From positions 127,001 to 191,000 of the forward strand of contig NZ_VOQR01000001.1 in NCBI RefSeq assembly GCF_007995065.1: 64,000 bases of DNA. The letters run 5' to 3'. This document shows positions 1 through 8,449 of this stretch, one piece after another (the first letter of the stretch is position 1; the number at the start of each line of letters is the position of its first letter). A program made the position numbers and the translations under genes. Origin of the DNA: Sphingomonas ginsenosidivorax (GTDB lineage Bacteria > Pseudomonadota > Alphaproteobacteria > Sphingomonadales > Sphingomonadaceae). The notes under the pieces were generated by a model that was not told the DNA's origin, ran no database searches, and saw only the letters and a list, made by a program, of their open reading frames with translations.

Positions 1-340
1 GCGCGTCCAGGAACGCAGGCGACAGATAGGGCGTGTTGGTCACCCCCGGCAGCGCGCCGTCGAGCGCGAGCGGATAGGTCGGCTGGACCTCGAACCCGCC
101 GAACCCGCCGGCCTTCATCATCCCGATCTCGCGGTCGAGTTCGCGCGCGTCGACCGAGGGGCCGAACCACCACCATCGCACCATCGGCTTCGCCGCATCC
201 GGCGGCGACTGGAAATCGCGCAGCAGCGCATCGCGCGCGGGGTCCTGCGCCGCGACGGGGGTACCCGCGAGCGCGAAAAGCAGCGCGAACGCGCCGGTGC
301 GGATCGGCCGGGCAGGGCGGGGCGTCGTCGCGGTCGACAT
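1..340 (-). CDS. GH106-type alpha-L-rhamnosidase, N-terminal part (runs off left edge)
   Basis: Only the first 113 codons are in the window; the gene reads leftwards and is cut by the window edge. An N-terminal signal peptide (hydrophobic stretch at about residues 17-32 ending in AQ) is followed by MVRWWWFGPSVD and then IGMMKAGGFGGFEVQP. The WWW and GGFGGFE motifs are characteristic of the opening of GH106 rhamnosidases and related TIM-barrel glycosidases, which remove L-rhamnose from pectic rhamnogalacturonan or glycosides in the periplasm. The family call rests on remembered motifs only, because the catalytic part is outside the window. A pectin locus lies at the far right end, but no link between the two can be shown. 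Confidence 0.75.
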   Translation of the reverse strand, partial: MSTATTPRPARPIRTGAFALLFALAGTPVAAQDPARDALLRDFQSPPDAAKPMVRWWWFGPSVDARELDREIGMMKAGGFGGFEVQPTYPLALDGALPGVTNTPYLSPAFLDA

Positions 341-525
341 CGGACGGGATCCTTACGGCGTCGTCAGCGCAAGGCCGGGCGCGCGCGCATCGGCGACGGT
401 CGCCGCGGCGGGCGAAGGGCAAGGGCGAGGCAGGCGGCGGTCATAGGGTCTCCGATCGGACTGGCCGCCAACCTGTCATACAACAGCGCCCTTTGCCAGC
501 CGCGAAGTCCCGCGCGGGAAGCCGC

Positions 526-891
526 TTAATGCTGGCCGCTACCGGTGCCGGGCAGCTTGGTGACGCGCAGCGTCTTCAGCAGGTCCCTGGCGCTGTCCGG
601 GGCCGCCTGCCGGAACAGCGCGAACAACGCGCTGTCGTCCATGTCGCCGATGTCGAACCCGATCGGGAGCGCGATGGGCTGGCGCAGGCGGGCCCCGGGT
701 TGCGCCTCGAGGACCAGCACGAACCACGCCATGCTGACCGGCGCCTGGCCCATGTCCTCGCTGAATTCCATCGGGACGGCCTTGCGGATGCGGATCCGGC
801 GGTCGGGGTTCTTCTCGAACCAGCCGGCATCGCCCTGCGTGGCGATATGGATGACGCGTCCCAGGGTCGCGCCAGCTTCGTCTGACATCAT
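526..891 (-). CDS. Conserved hypothetical protein, 121 aa
   Basis: An open frame with two consecutive ATG codons at 891 and 888. The protein is acidic and mixed alpha/beta in appearance, with no signal peptide or membrane segment. Phrases such as VSMAWFVLVLEAQPGARLRQPIAL and FDIGDMDDSALFALFRQ look like genuine folded protein, and codon positions follow the GC3-rich pattern of the neighbours. I do not recognise the family. It stands alone between the rhamnosidase gene and the FixJ-like gene, both also on the minus strand, with gaps of 185 and 254 bases. Confidence 0.55.
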   Translation of the reverse strand: MMSDEAGATLGRVIHIATQGDAGWFEKNPDRRIRIRKAVPMEFSEDMGQAPVSMAWFVLVLEAQPGARLRQPIALPIGFDIGDMDDSALFALFRQAAPDSARDLLKTLRVTKLPGTGSGQH

Positions 892-1145
892 CGTTCCTCA
901 CTGCCGCGCGTTGCTACATCGGTCCTGCGCTACCCGCCCCCGCGTCCGGTTCAAGCCCAATCGCGTGCCGCGTCTGCAACATGTTCGCCTTTCGCCCTGT
1001 CAACCGCGATGATCGCGAGGGAAGGCTGCGCCGACGGAGTAGCGGATCCTCGCAAACTCAGGCCGCCCGGCTCATGGTCCGGACCGCATCATGTGAAGAA
1101 CGGCCCATGTCGTATCGACCCGCCCAGTGGGAAATCCCGGGTGGC
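892..1145. other. Intergenic region, no recognised feature
   Basis: About 250 bases between the 121-aa hypothetical gene and the end of the fixJ-like gene. It contains no convincing open frame with ribosome binding site, no strong hairpin with T-tract and no tRNA-like fold. It presumably carries the promoter of the hypothetical gene. Confidence 0.4.
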
Positions 1146-1847
1146 TCACTCTCGTCTGCGTGCAGCCGTCATGAGGTCACCGTTCGAATAGGGGGTCTGC
1201 ATCCCGATTTTGATGAGTTCGGACAGCGATTTGGTCTTCAGTTTGTGCATCACCTGGGCGCGGTAATATTCGACGGTGCGGGGGCTGAGGCTCAGCGACG
1301 CGGCGATCGATTTGTTGGTTCCGCCCTCGACGATGCGTTCGAACACCTGCTGCTCGCGACGGGAGAGCGCGGCGATGCGAGTCACCATCGGGTCCTGGTC
1401 GTGCGCGATGGGTTCGATGCGCAGCGAGGCGATCGCATCGAGGATGACGTCGGCGTCGAACGGCTTTTCGATGAAATCGACCGCGCCGCTTTTCAGGGCC
1501 CGTACCGCGAGCGGGACGTCTGCATGGCCGGTGATGATGATCACCGGATCCTTGCGGCCGCGCATCGCCAGTTCCTGTAACAGTTCGAGGCCATCGAGAT
1601 GGGGCATGCAGATGTCGCTGACGATGATGCCCGGCGCCAGCGCGGACAGTTCGTCGAGGAACTCGATCGACGAGGTGAAGCCGGCATGGGGCTGGCCGCA
1701 GGCGCGGAAGACCGCGCTCATCGCCCGGCACACCTCGGGCTCGTCGTCGACGATATAGACGGGCAGATCAGGCAGCGACGCCGACGGCGTCTGTCGGGCG
1801 ATATCCGAGGGTGAAACGGAACGTGGTTTCGGGTTGTTCGTGATCAT
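1146..1847 (-). CDS. FixJ/NarL-type two-component response regulator
   Basis: A 233-aa response regulator. The receiver domain occupies about residues 28-145: acidic pocket VDDEPE, phospho-acceptor Asp in IIVSDICMPHLDG, switch Thr in IIITGHAD and the Lys of FIEKPFD. A LuxR/FixJ-type DNA-binding domain follows (LSRREQQVFERIVEG, then SPRTVEYYRAQVMHKL). The only ATG upstream of the receiver lies 80 bases inside the end of the histidine kinase gene, and the kinase stops just where the receiver core begins, so the two are translationally overlapped and certainly form a pair. The 27-residue N-terminal extension is low-complexity and encoded in the overlap. Target genes cannot be read from the sequence. 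Confidence 0.9.
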   Translation of the reverse strand: MITNNPKPRSVSPSDIARQTPSASLPDLPVYIVDDEPEVCRAMSAVFRACGQPHAGFTSSIEFLDELSALAPGIIVSDICMPHLDGLELLQELAMRGRKDPVIIITGHADVPLAVRALKSGAVDFIEKPFDADVILDAIASLRIEPIAHDQDPMVTRIAALSRREQQVFERIVEGGTNKSIAASLSLSPRTVEYYRAQVMHKLKTKSLSELIKIGMQTPYSNGDLMTAARRRE

Positions 1848-3249
1848 ACCAAAGTTCGCCCTGATGATGCTCGACGATAGATTTCGAGATGGATAGCCCG
1901 ACCCCCAGGCCGTGCCGCTTGCTGGTCGCGAACGGCTCGAACAGGCGGTTGCGGACCTCGTCGGCGATACCGTAGCCCGTGTCGGATACGCTGATCACGA
2001 GCTGGCGGTCGGTCCAGCGTGCGACGCTCAGCGTCACCTCGCGGACGGGGCGGTCCTGTACCGCCTCGACCCCGTTGACGATCAGGTTCAGCAAGACCTG
2101 CTGGATCTGGACCGGATCGACGAAGACTTCGCCAAACTCCTCGTCGAGCACGACCGTCAGGTGCGCGCTCGCCTGCCGGATCGCCATCCGTCCGAGCTGG
2201 CTGGCCTCCAGGACGATCCGGCGGACGTCGACCCATTCCATGTCGAGCTCGTCCGCGGCGACGAAGTTGCGCAGGCGCTGGAAGATCGTTTTGGCGCGGA
2301 AGAGCTGGCCCAGCATGTCGACGACGGTCGCGTCGACCTCCGCCTTGTCGTGATCGGGATCGGCCAGCATCATCCGCACCGCGCCGGCGTAGAGCGCCGC
2401 AGACGCCAGCGGCTGGTTGAGCTCATGCGCGATTGCGCTGCCGAGCTGGCCGAGCGCGGTTGCTCGCCCCAGCTGCTGGACCTGCGCCTCCAGGCCCGCG
2501 CGGCGGGCGTCGGCCGTGCGTTGCGGCGTTTCGTCCCGCAGATAGACGATGTGGAACGGCTTGCCCGAAATCGGCACTTCGGCCAGCTGCATCGTGAGTT
2601 CGAGCGGATGCGCGCCGGATACCGGAATGCAGACGGTCTGGCCCGTCATCTGGCCGATCGCGACCTGCTTCGCCAGATGACCGATCGCCGAGCCGTTGTT
2701 CGGCAGGTTCAGCAAGGCACTGATGCTGCATCCGGCGAGCGGCTCGTGGCGATGTTTAAACAGTTGCTCGGCACACTGGTTCGCGGTCACGATGATGCCG
2801 CTGTCGTTGACGATCAGCATGGCCGCGGGAAGCGTCGCGAAGATGGCCTGCAGATAGGTTTCGCGTTGTCGAATCTGCTGCGCCAGCGCGTGTTCGGTCA
2901 GCCGGGACTGGCGCAGCGTGTCGCCCGTCACGGCCAGGATCAGATAGCATCCGATGACCGCCATCACGATCGGTTCGGTCACCAGCGGGGCGTCCGGAAA
3001 CAGCAGGACCCCGCCGACGACAACCAGCACCGCACCGACGATTCCCGCGCGCCAGCTCGCACGCAGCGATGCGGCGAGCGTCGTGAGGAACCCGAAGATG
3101 AAGGGCCATTCATAGTGGAACACGGTCCGAATGGTCAGGCTGGTCGCCAGCGCCGCGCATGCCGCCAGACAGCCGACGCGGATAGCCGAACCAAACGGGA
3201 CAGGGTGTACCGATGGTCGGTCGTCGAGTGCTTCCCAAAGCCGGTTCAT
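1768..3249 (-). CDS. FixL-like membrane sensor histidine kinase
   Basis: A 493-aa kinase. The N-terminal 100 residues form several closely spaced membrane helices (KdpD/DUF4118-like, e.g. WPFIFGFLTTLAASLRASWR). A single PAS domain follows (about 130-245, ATLPAAMLIVNDSGIIVTANQ), then a HisKA box with phospho-His in IAHELNQPLASAALYAG, and an HATPase domain with N box (LLNLIVNGVEA), G1 (VSDTGYGI) and G2 (RHGLGVGLSIS). The transmitter is of the FixL/NtrB-like HELNQPL type. Its 3' end overlaps the regulator gene by 80 bases. The signal is unknown. A well-spaced Shine-Dalgarno is not obvious: GGGAGA lies about 13 bases before the ATG. Confidence 0.9.
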   Translation of the reverse strand: MNRLWEALDDRPSVHPVPFGSAIRVGCLAACAALATSLTIRTVFHYEWPFIFGFLTTLAASLRASWRAGIVGAVLVVVGGVLLFPDAPLVTEPIVMAVIGCYLILAVTGDTLRQSRLTEHALAQQIRQRETYLQAIFATLPAAMLIVNDSGIIVTANQCAEQLFKHRHEPLAGCSISALLNLPNNGSAIGHLAKQVAIGQMTGQTVCIPVSGAHPLELTMQLAEVPISGKPFHIVYLRDETPQRTADARRAGLEAQVQQLGRATALGQLGSAIAHELNQPLASAALYAGAVRMMLADPDHDKAEVDATVVDMLGQLFRAKTIFQRLRNFVAADELDMEWVDVRRIVLEASQLGRMAIRQASAHLTVVLDEEFGEVFVDPVQIQQVLLNLIVNGVEAVQDRPVREVTLSVARWTDRQLVISVSDTGYGIADEVRNRLFEPFATSKRHGLGVGLSISKSIVEHHQGELWYDHEQPETTFRFTLGYRPTDAVGVAA

Positions 3250-3330
3250 TGCGGCCTATATCTCTCCCAATGTCGCAGGGTCGCACGGCGTCGTGCGATT
3301 TTCATCCGCGATTATTTCCTAAAATCAGAA

Positions 3331-4289
3331 TCATGGATCAATGCGAGCGGTCACCGTCCTGTCTCCGATCAGCGTGCCGTCCCGCCACAGGGTAATCTCA
3401 CCGCGGACGAGACCGGGTGGCCAGCCGCGCGGGGGCGGTTTCTTGCCGCCGAAGTTCATCCATAGCAGATGATCGCCGTCCAGCGGTCGTTGGGCGTCAA
3501 AAATCGCACCCTGCGGTCCCGTGATCGCGAAGCGCAGGATGTCGCCCCGGCGGCCTCCCGACACCTCGCTCCAGAGCAGCAGTGGCCGCGTCGTCGCGAG
3601 CGAGGTCGCGGCCTCGGCTGCCCGGGGATGCGCCGGGTCGACAAAACCGGTGGCGAACCCGCCGCCGATGATCGCCGTCGTCGCACGGTCGAGCACCGCT
3701 GCCAGTCCGCGCGTCCACAGGCCGGTCTGTCCCCGCGATCGCGCGCATGCCGCCGTGAGGGGCCGCGCGTCGAACGGATCGATGGGGCGATCGGCGTGCC
3801 GGACGTCGAAATGGAGGTGCGGATATTCCGTGTTGCCCGACAACCCGACCATGCCGATCGCCTGGCCGGCGGCAACGCGTTCGCCCGGCTCGACCGTGAT
3901 GCTGCCGGCGCGCAGATGGCTGTACTGCGTAACCCAGCCGTCGCCGTGATCGATGACGACGCCGTTCCCCGCGTCGCGGCCGGCCGCGAAGGCGCGCGTC
4001 CGGACGCTGACATCCGGCTCGCCGTCGCGGCGCCGCACGACGGTTCCCGCCGCCGCCGCGACGACCGGCACGCCGGTGACGAACGCAGCCTCGTCCACGA
4101 CGCGGAAATCGGTGCCACCATGCGCATCGGTCGTCAGCGAACCGCAGCGATAATCCTCGCGCGCCGCGCCGCGCCGGGACCGTGGTCGGGCAGCTTCTGG
4201 ACGACGCACGCCTTCGGCACGTCGCAACGGACCGGCAGCATCAGCGAAGGCTGCCCGGCGGCCAGCAGGATGACGAGCAGTCCGGTCAT
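3331..4289 (-). CDS. M23-family metallopeptidase, interrupted by a one-base frameshift
   Basis: The downstream frame (3331 to about 4165) has the LytM/M23 fold with Zn-binding motifs HGGTDFRV and HLHFDVRHAD, and HGDGWVTQYSHL between them, so it probably cleaves peptidoglycan peptides in the periplasm. Read back in that frame, the N-terminus is an Arg/Pro-rich shadow. In the next frame an ATG at 4289 gives a hydrophobic leader and LPVRCDVPKACVVQKLPDHGPG, which is the usual N-terminus of this family, running straight into REDYRCGSLT of the other frame. A single-base change in the GC-only run at about 4158-4178 therefore separates the two halves. It is either a true mutation or an assembly indel. 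I give the coordinates of the restored gene. Confidence 0.8.
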
Positions 4290-4444
4290 GATGAGGGCCG
4301 GCCGCCTTGCAGGGCCAAGCGGGTGCGCGGCAGCACGCCATAGCGGCCAATCGCGATGATCTCACTGCGGCGCACTGGTCCCCCCGAAGCTTTCCAGACC
4401 CCGTGGAGCAACGGGGGGATACGGGGAGTCCCTTATTGGGGGCA

Positions 4445-4480
4445 GATTAAAAAAGGGCGGCCGCGTGAGGCGGCCGCCCT
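4445..4480 (-). terminator. Rho-independent terminator of the RTX gene
   Basis: On the minus strand a perfect 10-bp GC stem (arms 4455-4464 and 4470-4479, loop 4465-4469) is followed by TTTTTTAAT. It lies 58 bases beyond the stop codon of the RTX gene. Confidence 0.85.
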
Positions 4481-4537
4481 GAGGAGCATCCGACCCCGAT
4501 CCGTCGGATGTGGGGGGAGACGGATCGGACGATACGG

Positions 4538-6742
4538 TCAGACGAACTGGATCATGTCGTAGCCGGCATTGCCCTGGCTGTAGGCATTCATCGCCTCGAC
4601 CGAGTCGAAGAAGGTCGTGGTTTCGGCCAGGTTGGCGATCAGCGGATCGGCGCCTGCCCAGAAATCCTCGATCATGATCGAGCCGTTCGCGGTGAAGATC
4701 ATGACGTCGACCGCGTCGCCCTGGCCATCCCAGTCCAGGTTGACCACGATGACGGAGCTCCGGTCGAAACCGGCGTCGACATCGAGCTGGACGGCGTCAC
4801 GGTTGGTGAGGCTGAAGTCGCGACCGTTCCCGAACTGGCCGGAGATCTCGTCGTCGCCATAGCCGGGACTGCTGTTGGTCTCGTCGAACCGGAAGATGTC
4901 ACGGCCCGCGCCGCCCATCAGCAGGTCGTTGCCCTCTCCGCCGAGCAGCGTGTCGTTGCCCTCTCCGCCGAGCAGCGTGTCGTTGCCATCCTCACCCTCG
5001 AGCCGGTCGTCGCCCGCGCCGCCCTCGAGGCGGTCGTTACCGGTGTCGCCGAACATCTGGTCGTCGCCGGCATCGCCGTACAGCGTGTCGTTGTTGCCGC
5101 CGCCCCAGATGGCATCATTGCCGTTGCCGCCGTGCAGAACGTCGATCCCGCCGCCGCTGACTCCGGTCTGCTCCTGGGCATCGCCGTACAGCGTATCGTT
5201 GTCGTCACCGCCCCAGAGCGTATCGTTGCCGAGGCCGCCGACCAGCAGGTCGCTTCCGGTCTCGCCGTACACGGTGTCGTTGCCGGCATCGCCGTACAGC
5301 TGGTCGTCACCGGCCTGGCCATTGACGATATCGTTGCCGGCGCCGCCCGACACGGAATCGTTGCCGACGCCGCCGTTGACATCGTCGTTGCCGTCATTGC
5401 CGTAGACCGTGTCGTTGCCCTGACCGCCGTGGATCCAGTCATTGCCTTCGTCACCTTGGAGGGTGTCGTTGCCGACATTGCCGTAGATCTGGTCGTCGCC
5501 GATCCCCCCATAGACGGTATCCTCGCCGTTGCCGCCGGTGATGACGTCGTTGTCGCTGGCGCCGGGATCGGTGTTATCGTCGATCGACTCGCCGGCGCCG
5601 TAGATGACGTCGTTGCCGTCGCCGCCATTGAGCGTGTCGTTGCCCAGGCCACCCTGGATCCTGTCGGCGCCGGCCTCGCCCTCGACAAGGTCGTTGCCGT
5701 CGTCGCCGTTCAGCACGTCGTCGCCGGTACCGCCGAACACGCTATCGTTGTCAGCACCCGCCTGGACGAAGTCGTTGCCGGCACCGCCGCGGATCAGATC
5801 CTCGCCGGCGTCGCCGTCCAGTTCGTCATTGCCGTCATTGCCGTCCATCGTGTCGTTGCCGTCGCCGCCATCGACTTGGTCGTCGCCCGCGTCGCCCGCC
5901 AGCGTGTCGTTGCCGGCATCGCCCCAGATCAGGTCGTTGCCGTCATTGCCGTTGACGCGGTCGTCGCCACCCTGGGCGAAGACCTGGTCGTCGCCGGCAC
6001 CGCCGGTGATGACGTCCGCATTGCCTTCGTCCGGATTATATTCGAACCCGGAATTATAGGCGAAGCTGTCGTCCTCGCGACCGCCGACGGCGTTGGCGCC
6101 GTTGCCCGCCCCCATGTTGGCGCTCGTGGTGGCACCGAACGAGTGGCCGTTGTCGCCGAAGATGACGTCGTTGCCGTCGCCGCCGTTCAGCGTGTCGACG
6201 CCGGTCGCGTTGAGCCCGCCCTCGATATAGTCGTTGCCGGTGCCGCCGTTGACGGTGTCCGCGCCGGCCTGCCCGAACAGATCGTCGTCGCCGGCATCGC
6301 CGTTCACGGTATCGTTGCCGACGCCGCCGATCGCGCGATCGTCGCCGCTGCCGCCATTGAGGATGTCGGTGCCGTCGCCACCATGGAGGAAGTCGCTCCC
6401 GCCTCCGCCGTAAAGTGCGTCGTCGCCGGCGCCGCCGAGCAGCGTGTCGTTGCCGTCGTTCGCCGACTCGGCCACGTCATCGCCGTACAGCACGTCGTTG
6501 CCGATGCCGCCCTCGACGCGGTCGTTGCCCCGGCGGCCGAGCAGCACGTCGTTGCCGGCGTCGCCATACAGGTCATTGTCGAAATTGTTGCCGAACACAT
6601 AGTCGTTGCCGCCGCCAGCCCGGGCATTGTACGGCAAACCTGCAGTCGTGTTGCTGGTCGCGAGATCGATGATCTCGTTGGCATTCGTGCCAAGTACTTG
6701 CGCACGAGAAGTCGCCGCTTTGGGCGTCGTTGGAGCTACCAT
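4538..6742 (-). CDS. RTX-type calcium-binding repeat protein, probable type I secretion substrate
   Basis: A 734-aa acidic protein without a Sec signal. After about 40 residues it is almost entirely nonapeptide RTX repeats (GGxGNDxLx, for example GGEGNDTLL) to roughly residue 615, which bind calcium and fold after export. The C-terminal 110 residues are non-repetitive (DWDGQGDAVDVMIFTANGS, then EDFWAGADPLI) and end in a hydrophobic tail, IQFV, as expected for an uncleaved C-terminal T1SS signal. No enzymatic domain is visible, so it is more likely an adhesin, matrix or S-layer-like protein than a protease or lipase. It lies beside a TolC gene and divergent from an ABC exporter and HlyD adaptor, which are its likely export apparatus. 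GAGAAGAG precedes the ATG. Confidence 0.9.
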   Translation of the reverse strand: MVAPTTPKAATSRAQVLGTNANEIIDLATSNTTAGLPYNARAGGGNDYVFGNNFDNDLYGDAGNDVLLGRRGNDRVEGGIGNDVLYGDDVAESANDGNDTLLGGAGDDALYGGGGSDFLHGGDGTDILNGGSGDDRAIGGVGNDTVNGDAGDDDLFGQAGADTVNGGTGNDYIEGGLNATGVDTLNGGDGNDVIFGDNGHSFGATTSANMGAGNGANAVGGREDDSFAYNSGFEYNPDEGNADVITGGAGDDQVFAQGGDDRVNGNDGNDLIWGDAGNDTLAGDAGDDQVDGGDGNDTMDGNDGNDELDGDAGEDLIRGGAGNDFVQAGADNDSVFGGTGDDVLNGDDGNDLVEGEAGADRIQGGLGNDTLNGGDGNDVIYGAGESIDDNTDPGASDNDVITGGNGEDTVYGGIGDDQIYGNVGNDTLQGDEGNDWIHGGQGNDTVYGNDGNDDVNGGVGNDSVSGGAGNDIVNGQAGDDQLYGDAGNDTVYGETGSDLLVGGLGNDTLWGGDDNDTLYGDAQEQTGVSGGGIDVLHGGNGNDAIWGGGNNDTLYGDAGDDQMFGDTGNDRLEGGAGDDRLEGEDGNDTLLGGEGNDTLLGGEGNDLLMGGAGRDIFRFDETNSSPGYGDDEISGQFGNGRDFSLTNRDAVQLDVDAGFDRSSVIVVNLDWDGQGDAVDVMIFTANGSIMIEDFWAGADPLIANLAETTTFFDSVEAMNAYSQGNAGYDMIQFV
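4900..6600 (-). repeat. Tandem 27-bp repeats encoding RTX nonapeptides
   Basis: The region is built from degenerate 27-base units encoding the RTX nonapeptide. Two adjacent units near 4931-4985 are identical at DNA level (each contains ccctctccgccgagcagcg), suggesting recent duplication. The units are not CRISPR repeats: there are no unique spacers and the array is entirely coding. Confidence 0.8.
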
Positions 6743-6865
6743 CTCTTCTCTCCCTTTATGAACGGGCTCCCCGAAGGGTTCCGGCGATGAAAGTGTTCAT
6801 CACGCATCGTGGCGTAGAGAGTGGTACCGGCCGGCCATATTCCCCGGCGGGGACAGTGTTCCGAC

Positions 6866-8179
6866 TTACGGCCTGTTTGGCGGGGCCGAGCCGAGCAAGG
6901 TTTGCGCCAGCGAACCGATCTCGGCCAGCAACGTTGCCTGCGCGACGATTTCCGCCCGTGCGGCGCGTGTCTGGTCGATACGCGCGGTCAACAGGTCGCG
7001 CTGTGCATCGAGGACGTCGATGGTCGTGCGTTCGCCGAACGTCGCCTCGCGCGTGATCGCGCTGACGGCGCTCTCGTTCGCGACGACGGCCTTGCCGGCG
7101 ATGGCGACGATCCGCGCGGCGGCCTGGCGACGGGTCCAGGTGACCTCGACGTCCCGCACCACCTCGCGCTCGACCTGGGCCAGCTGGAACATGCGTTGCG
7201 CTTCCAGCCCCTTGGCGCGGCGGATCTCGGCATATTCCGCTCCGCGCTGGAAGATCGGCACATGGGCGCTGACCCCGCCGAAGGTCGCGGTCCGGTCGTT
7301 GGGCAACTGGCCGGTGAAGAGGTTCGCGACGCCGCCGGTGAGATAGTCGACGCCGACCACGGCCTCGACATTGGGTGCCAGTTGCGCGCGCGCGGCGGAG
7401 ACGGCCCCGCGCCCGGCGGCGACGGCGGCGCGCGCGGCCCGCAGCACGGGGCTGTTTCTGATCGCGTGCTGCTTCGCGTCCTCGATCGTCGGCGGTCCGG
7501 CCGCGATCTGCGGAAGGGCCATCGTCTCGTCGGCGATCGGAGCGCCGAGCAACTCTTCCAGGCGGCTGCGACTCGCCGCGCGCTGGGTCTGCGCATCGAG
7601 CATGCCGGCTTCGGACGTCGCCAGCCGTGCCTGCGCCTGGCTGATGTCGGTGAGCGTCGCATCGCGAACCGAGAGACGACGCTCGGTCATGGCGAGTTCG
7701 CTCTGCAGCGACGCGTTCTGCTGTTGCACGAAGCCTTCCACCTCGGCGGCGCTTCGGGTGTCCGCCAGCGCGGTGACGAGGTCGAGCATGACCTGTTCGA
7801 CGGTATCGTTGAGCACGGCTTCCGCATTGTCCAGCTCGGCGCGCGCCGTTGCCTTCGCGGCCCCGGTCCGGCCGCCGTCGAACAGCGGCATCCTGGCCTC
7901 GAGTGACGCCTGGCCGAGCGTGAAGGTCTGATCGCCCGGACCGTTCACGACGCCCAGACGACGGCGCTGCACCAGCGCATCGCCCTCAATCGAGGGCAGG
8001 CTGCCGCTGCGCGCGGCATCCAGGCGGGCTCGGGCCTGCTGCACGACCTCGCGTTGCGCCTGGATGCGGGGGTTTGCGGCATAGACCATCTCGGCCAGCC
8101 GGTACGGTTGGTGCGGCGCTGCGCCGCAGAGCGCGACGCTCGAGACCAGCAGGCAGAACGCCCTTCTTTCGGTGCTCAT
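6866..8179 (-). CDS. TolC-family outer-membrane protein of a type I secretion system
   Basis: 437 aa from an ATG at 8179 preceded by GGGGGAGAT. A signal peptide (LLVSSVALCGAA) is followed by two TolC/OEP repeats with the typical beginning of each half: NPRIQAQREVVQQARARLDAARSG and NSPVLRAARAAVAAGRGAVSAARAQ. It would form the trimeric channel-tunnel through which the RTX protein leaves the cell. The open frame continues far upstream, but that extension is Arg/Gln-rich antisense of the divergent regulator gene and is not coding. It is transcribed in the same direction as the RTX gene, with 123 bases between them, but convergent evidence for a shared operon is lacking. Confidence 0.88.
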   Translation of the reverse strand: MSTERRAFCLLVSSVALCGAAPHQPYRLAEMVYAANPRIQAQREVVQQARARLDAARSGSLPSIEGDALVQRRRLGVVNGPGDQTFTLGQASLEARMPLFDGGRTGAAKATARAELDNAEAVLNDTVEQVMLDLVTALADTRSAAEVEGFVQQQNASLQSELAMTERRLSVRDATLTDISQAQARLATSEAGMLDAQTQRAASRSRLEELLGAPIADETMALPQIAAGPPTIEDAKQHAIRNSPVLRAARAAVAAGRGAVSAARAQLAPNVEAVVGVDYLTGGVANLFTGQLPNDRTATFGGVSAHVPIFQRGAEYAEIRRAKGLEAQRMFQLAQVEREVVRDVEVTWTRRQAAARIVAIAGKAVVANESAVSAITREATFGERTTIDVLDAQRDLLTARIDQTRAARAEIVAQATLLAEIGSLAQTLLGSAPPNRP

Positions 8180-8449
8180 TTCATCTCCCCCACCTCGAAG
8201 TCGTTGCTTCGGTTGCGGGGGAAGGATCGCACCAAAGATGGTGGTCATCTGTTCCCTTTCGGGAACGCGGCGGGGCTGCGGACTTGCGTAGTCGGCCGCA
8301 ATTGCCGGTCCCGATCGTTCGCCGTAATCCTCCAAAACGGATGCATAAGACGGCGCCCAACAAGCGAACGCCTGATTTGTCAGCGCATTGCGAGGCCTCT
8401 CGCCGAGTGCGCGGACAGATTTCGATACACGTCGAAACGGGGGGACAGC
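8180..8449. other. Divergent promoter region between tolC-like and regulator genes
   Basis: 270 bases between the start of the TolC-type gene (minus) and the LuxR-type regulator (plus). It must carry both promoters, but I see no clear -35/-10 pair and no long palindrome. Confidence 0.4.

Noticed and set aside
1912..3465. 517-aa plus-strand frame opposite the FixL-like kinase
   Set aside because: Arg/Asp/Val-rich shadow composition with no domain, while the minus strand encodes a complete kinase.
4900..6600. Repeat array that superficially suggests CRISPR
   Set aside because: Units are contiguous, degenerate, 27 bases long and fully coding, with no unique spacers.
4508..6790. A 760-aa plus-strand open frame of Val/Ala/Asp repeats opposite the RTX gene
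   Set aside because: It is the antisense reading of the RTX repeats, and its periodicity is explained by the 27-bp units. The minus strand has start signal, secretion tail and terminator.
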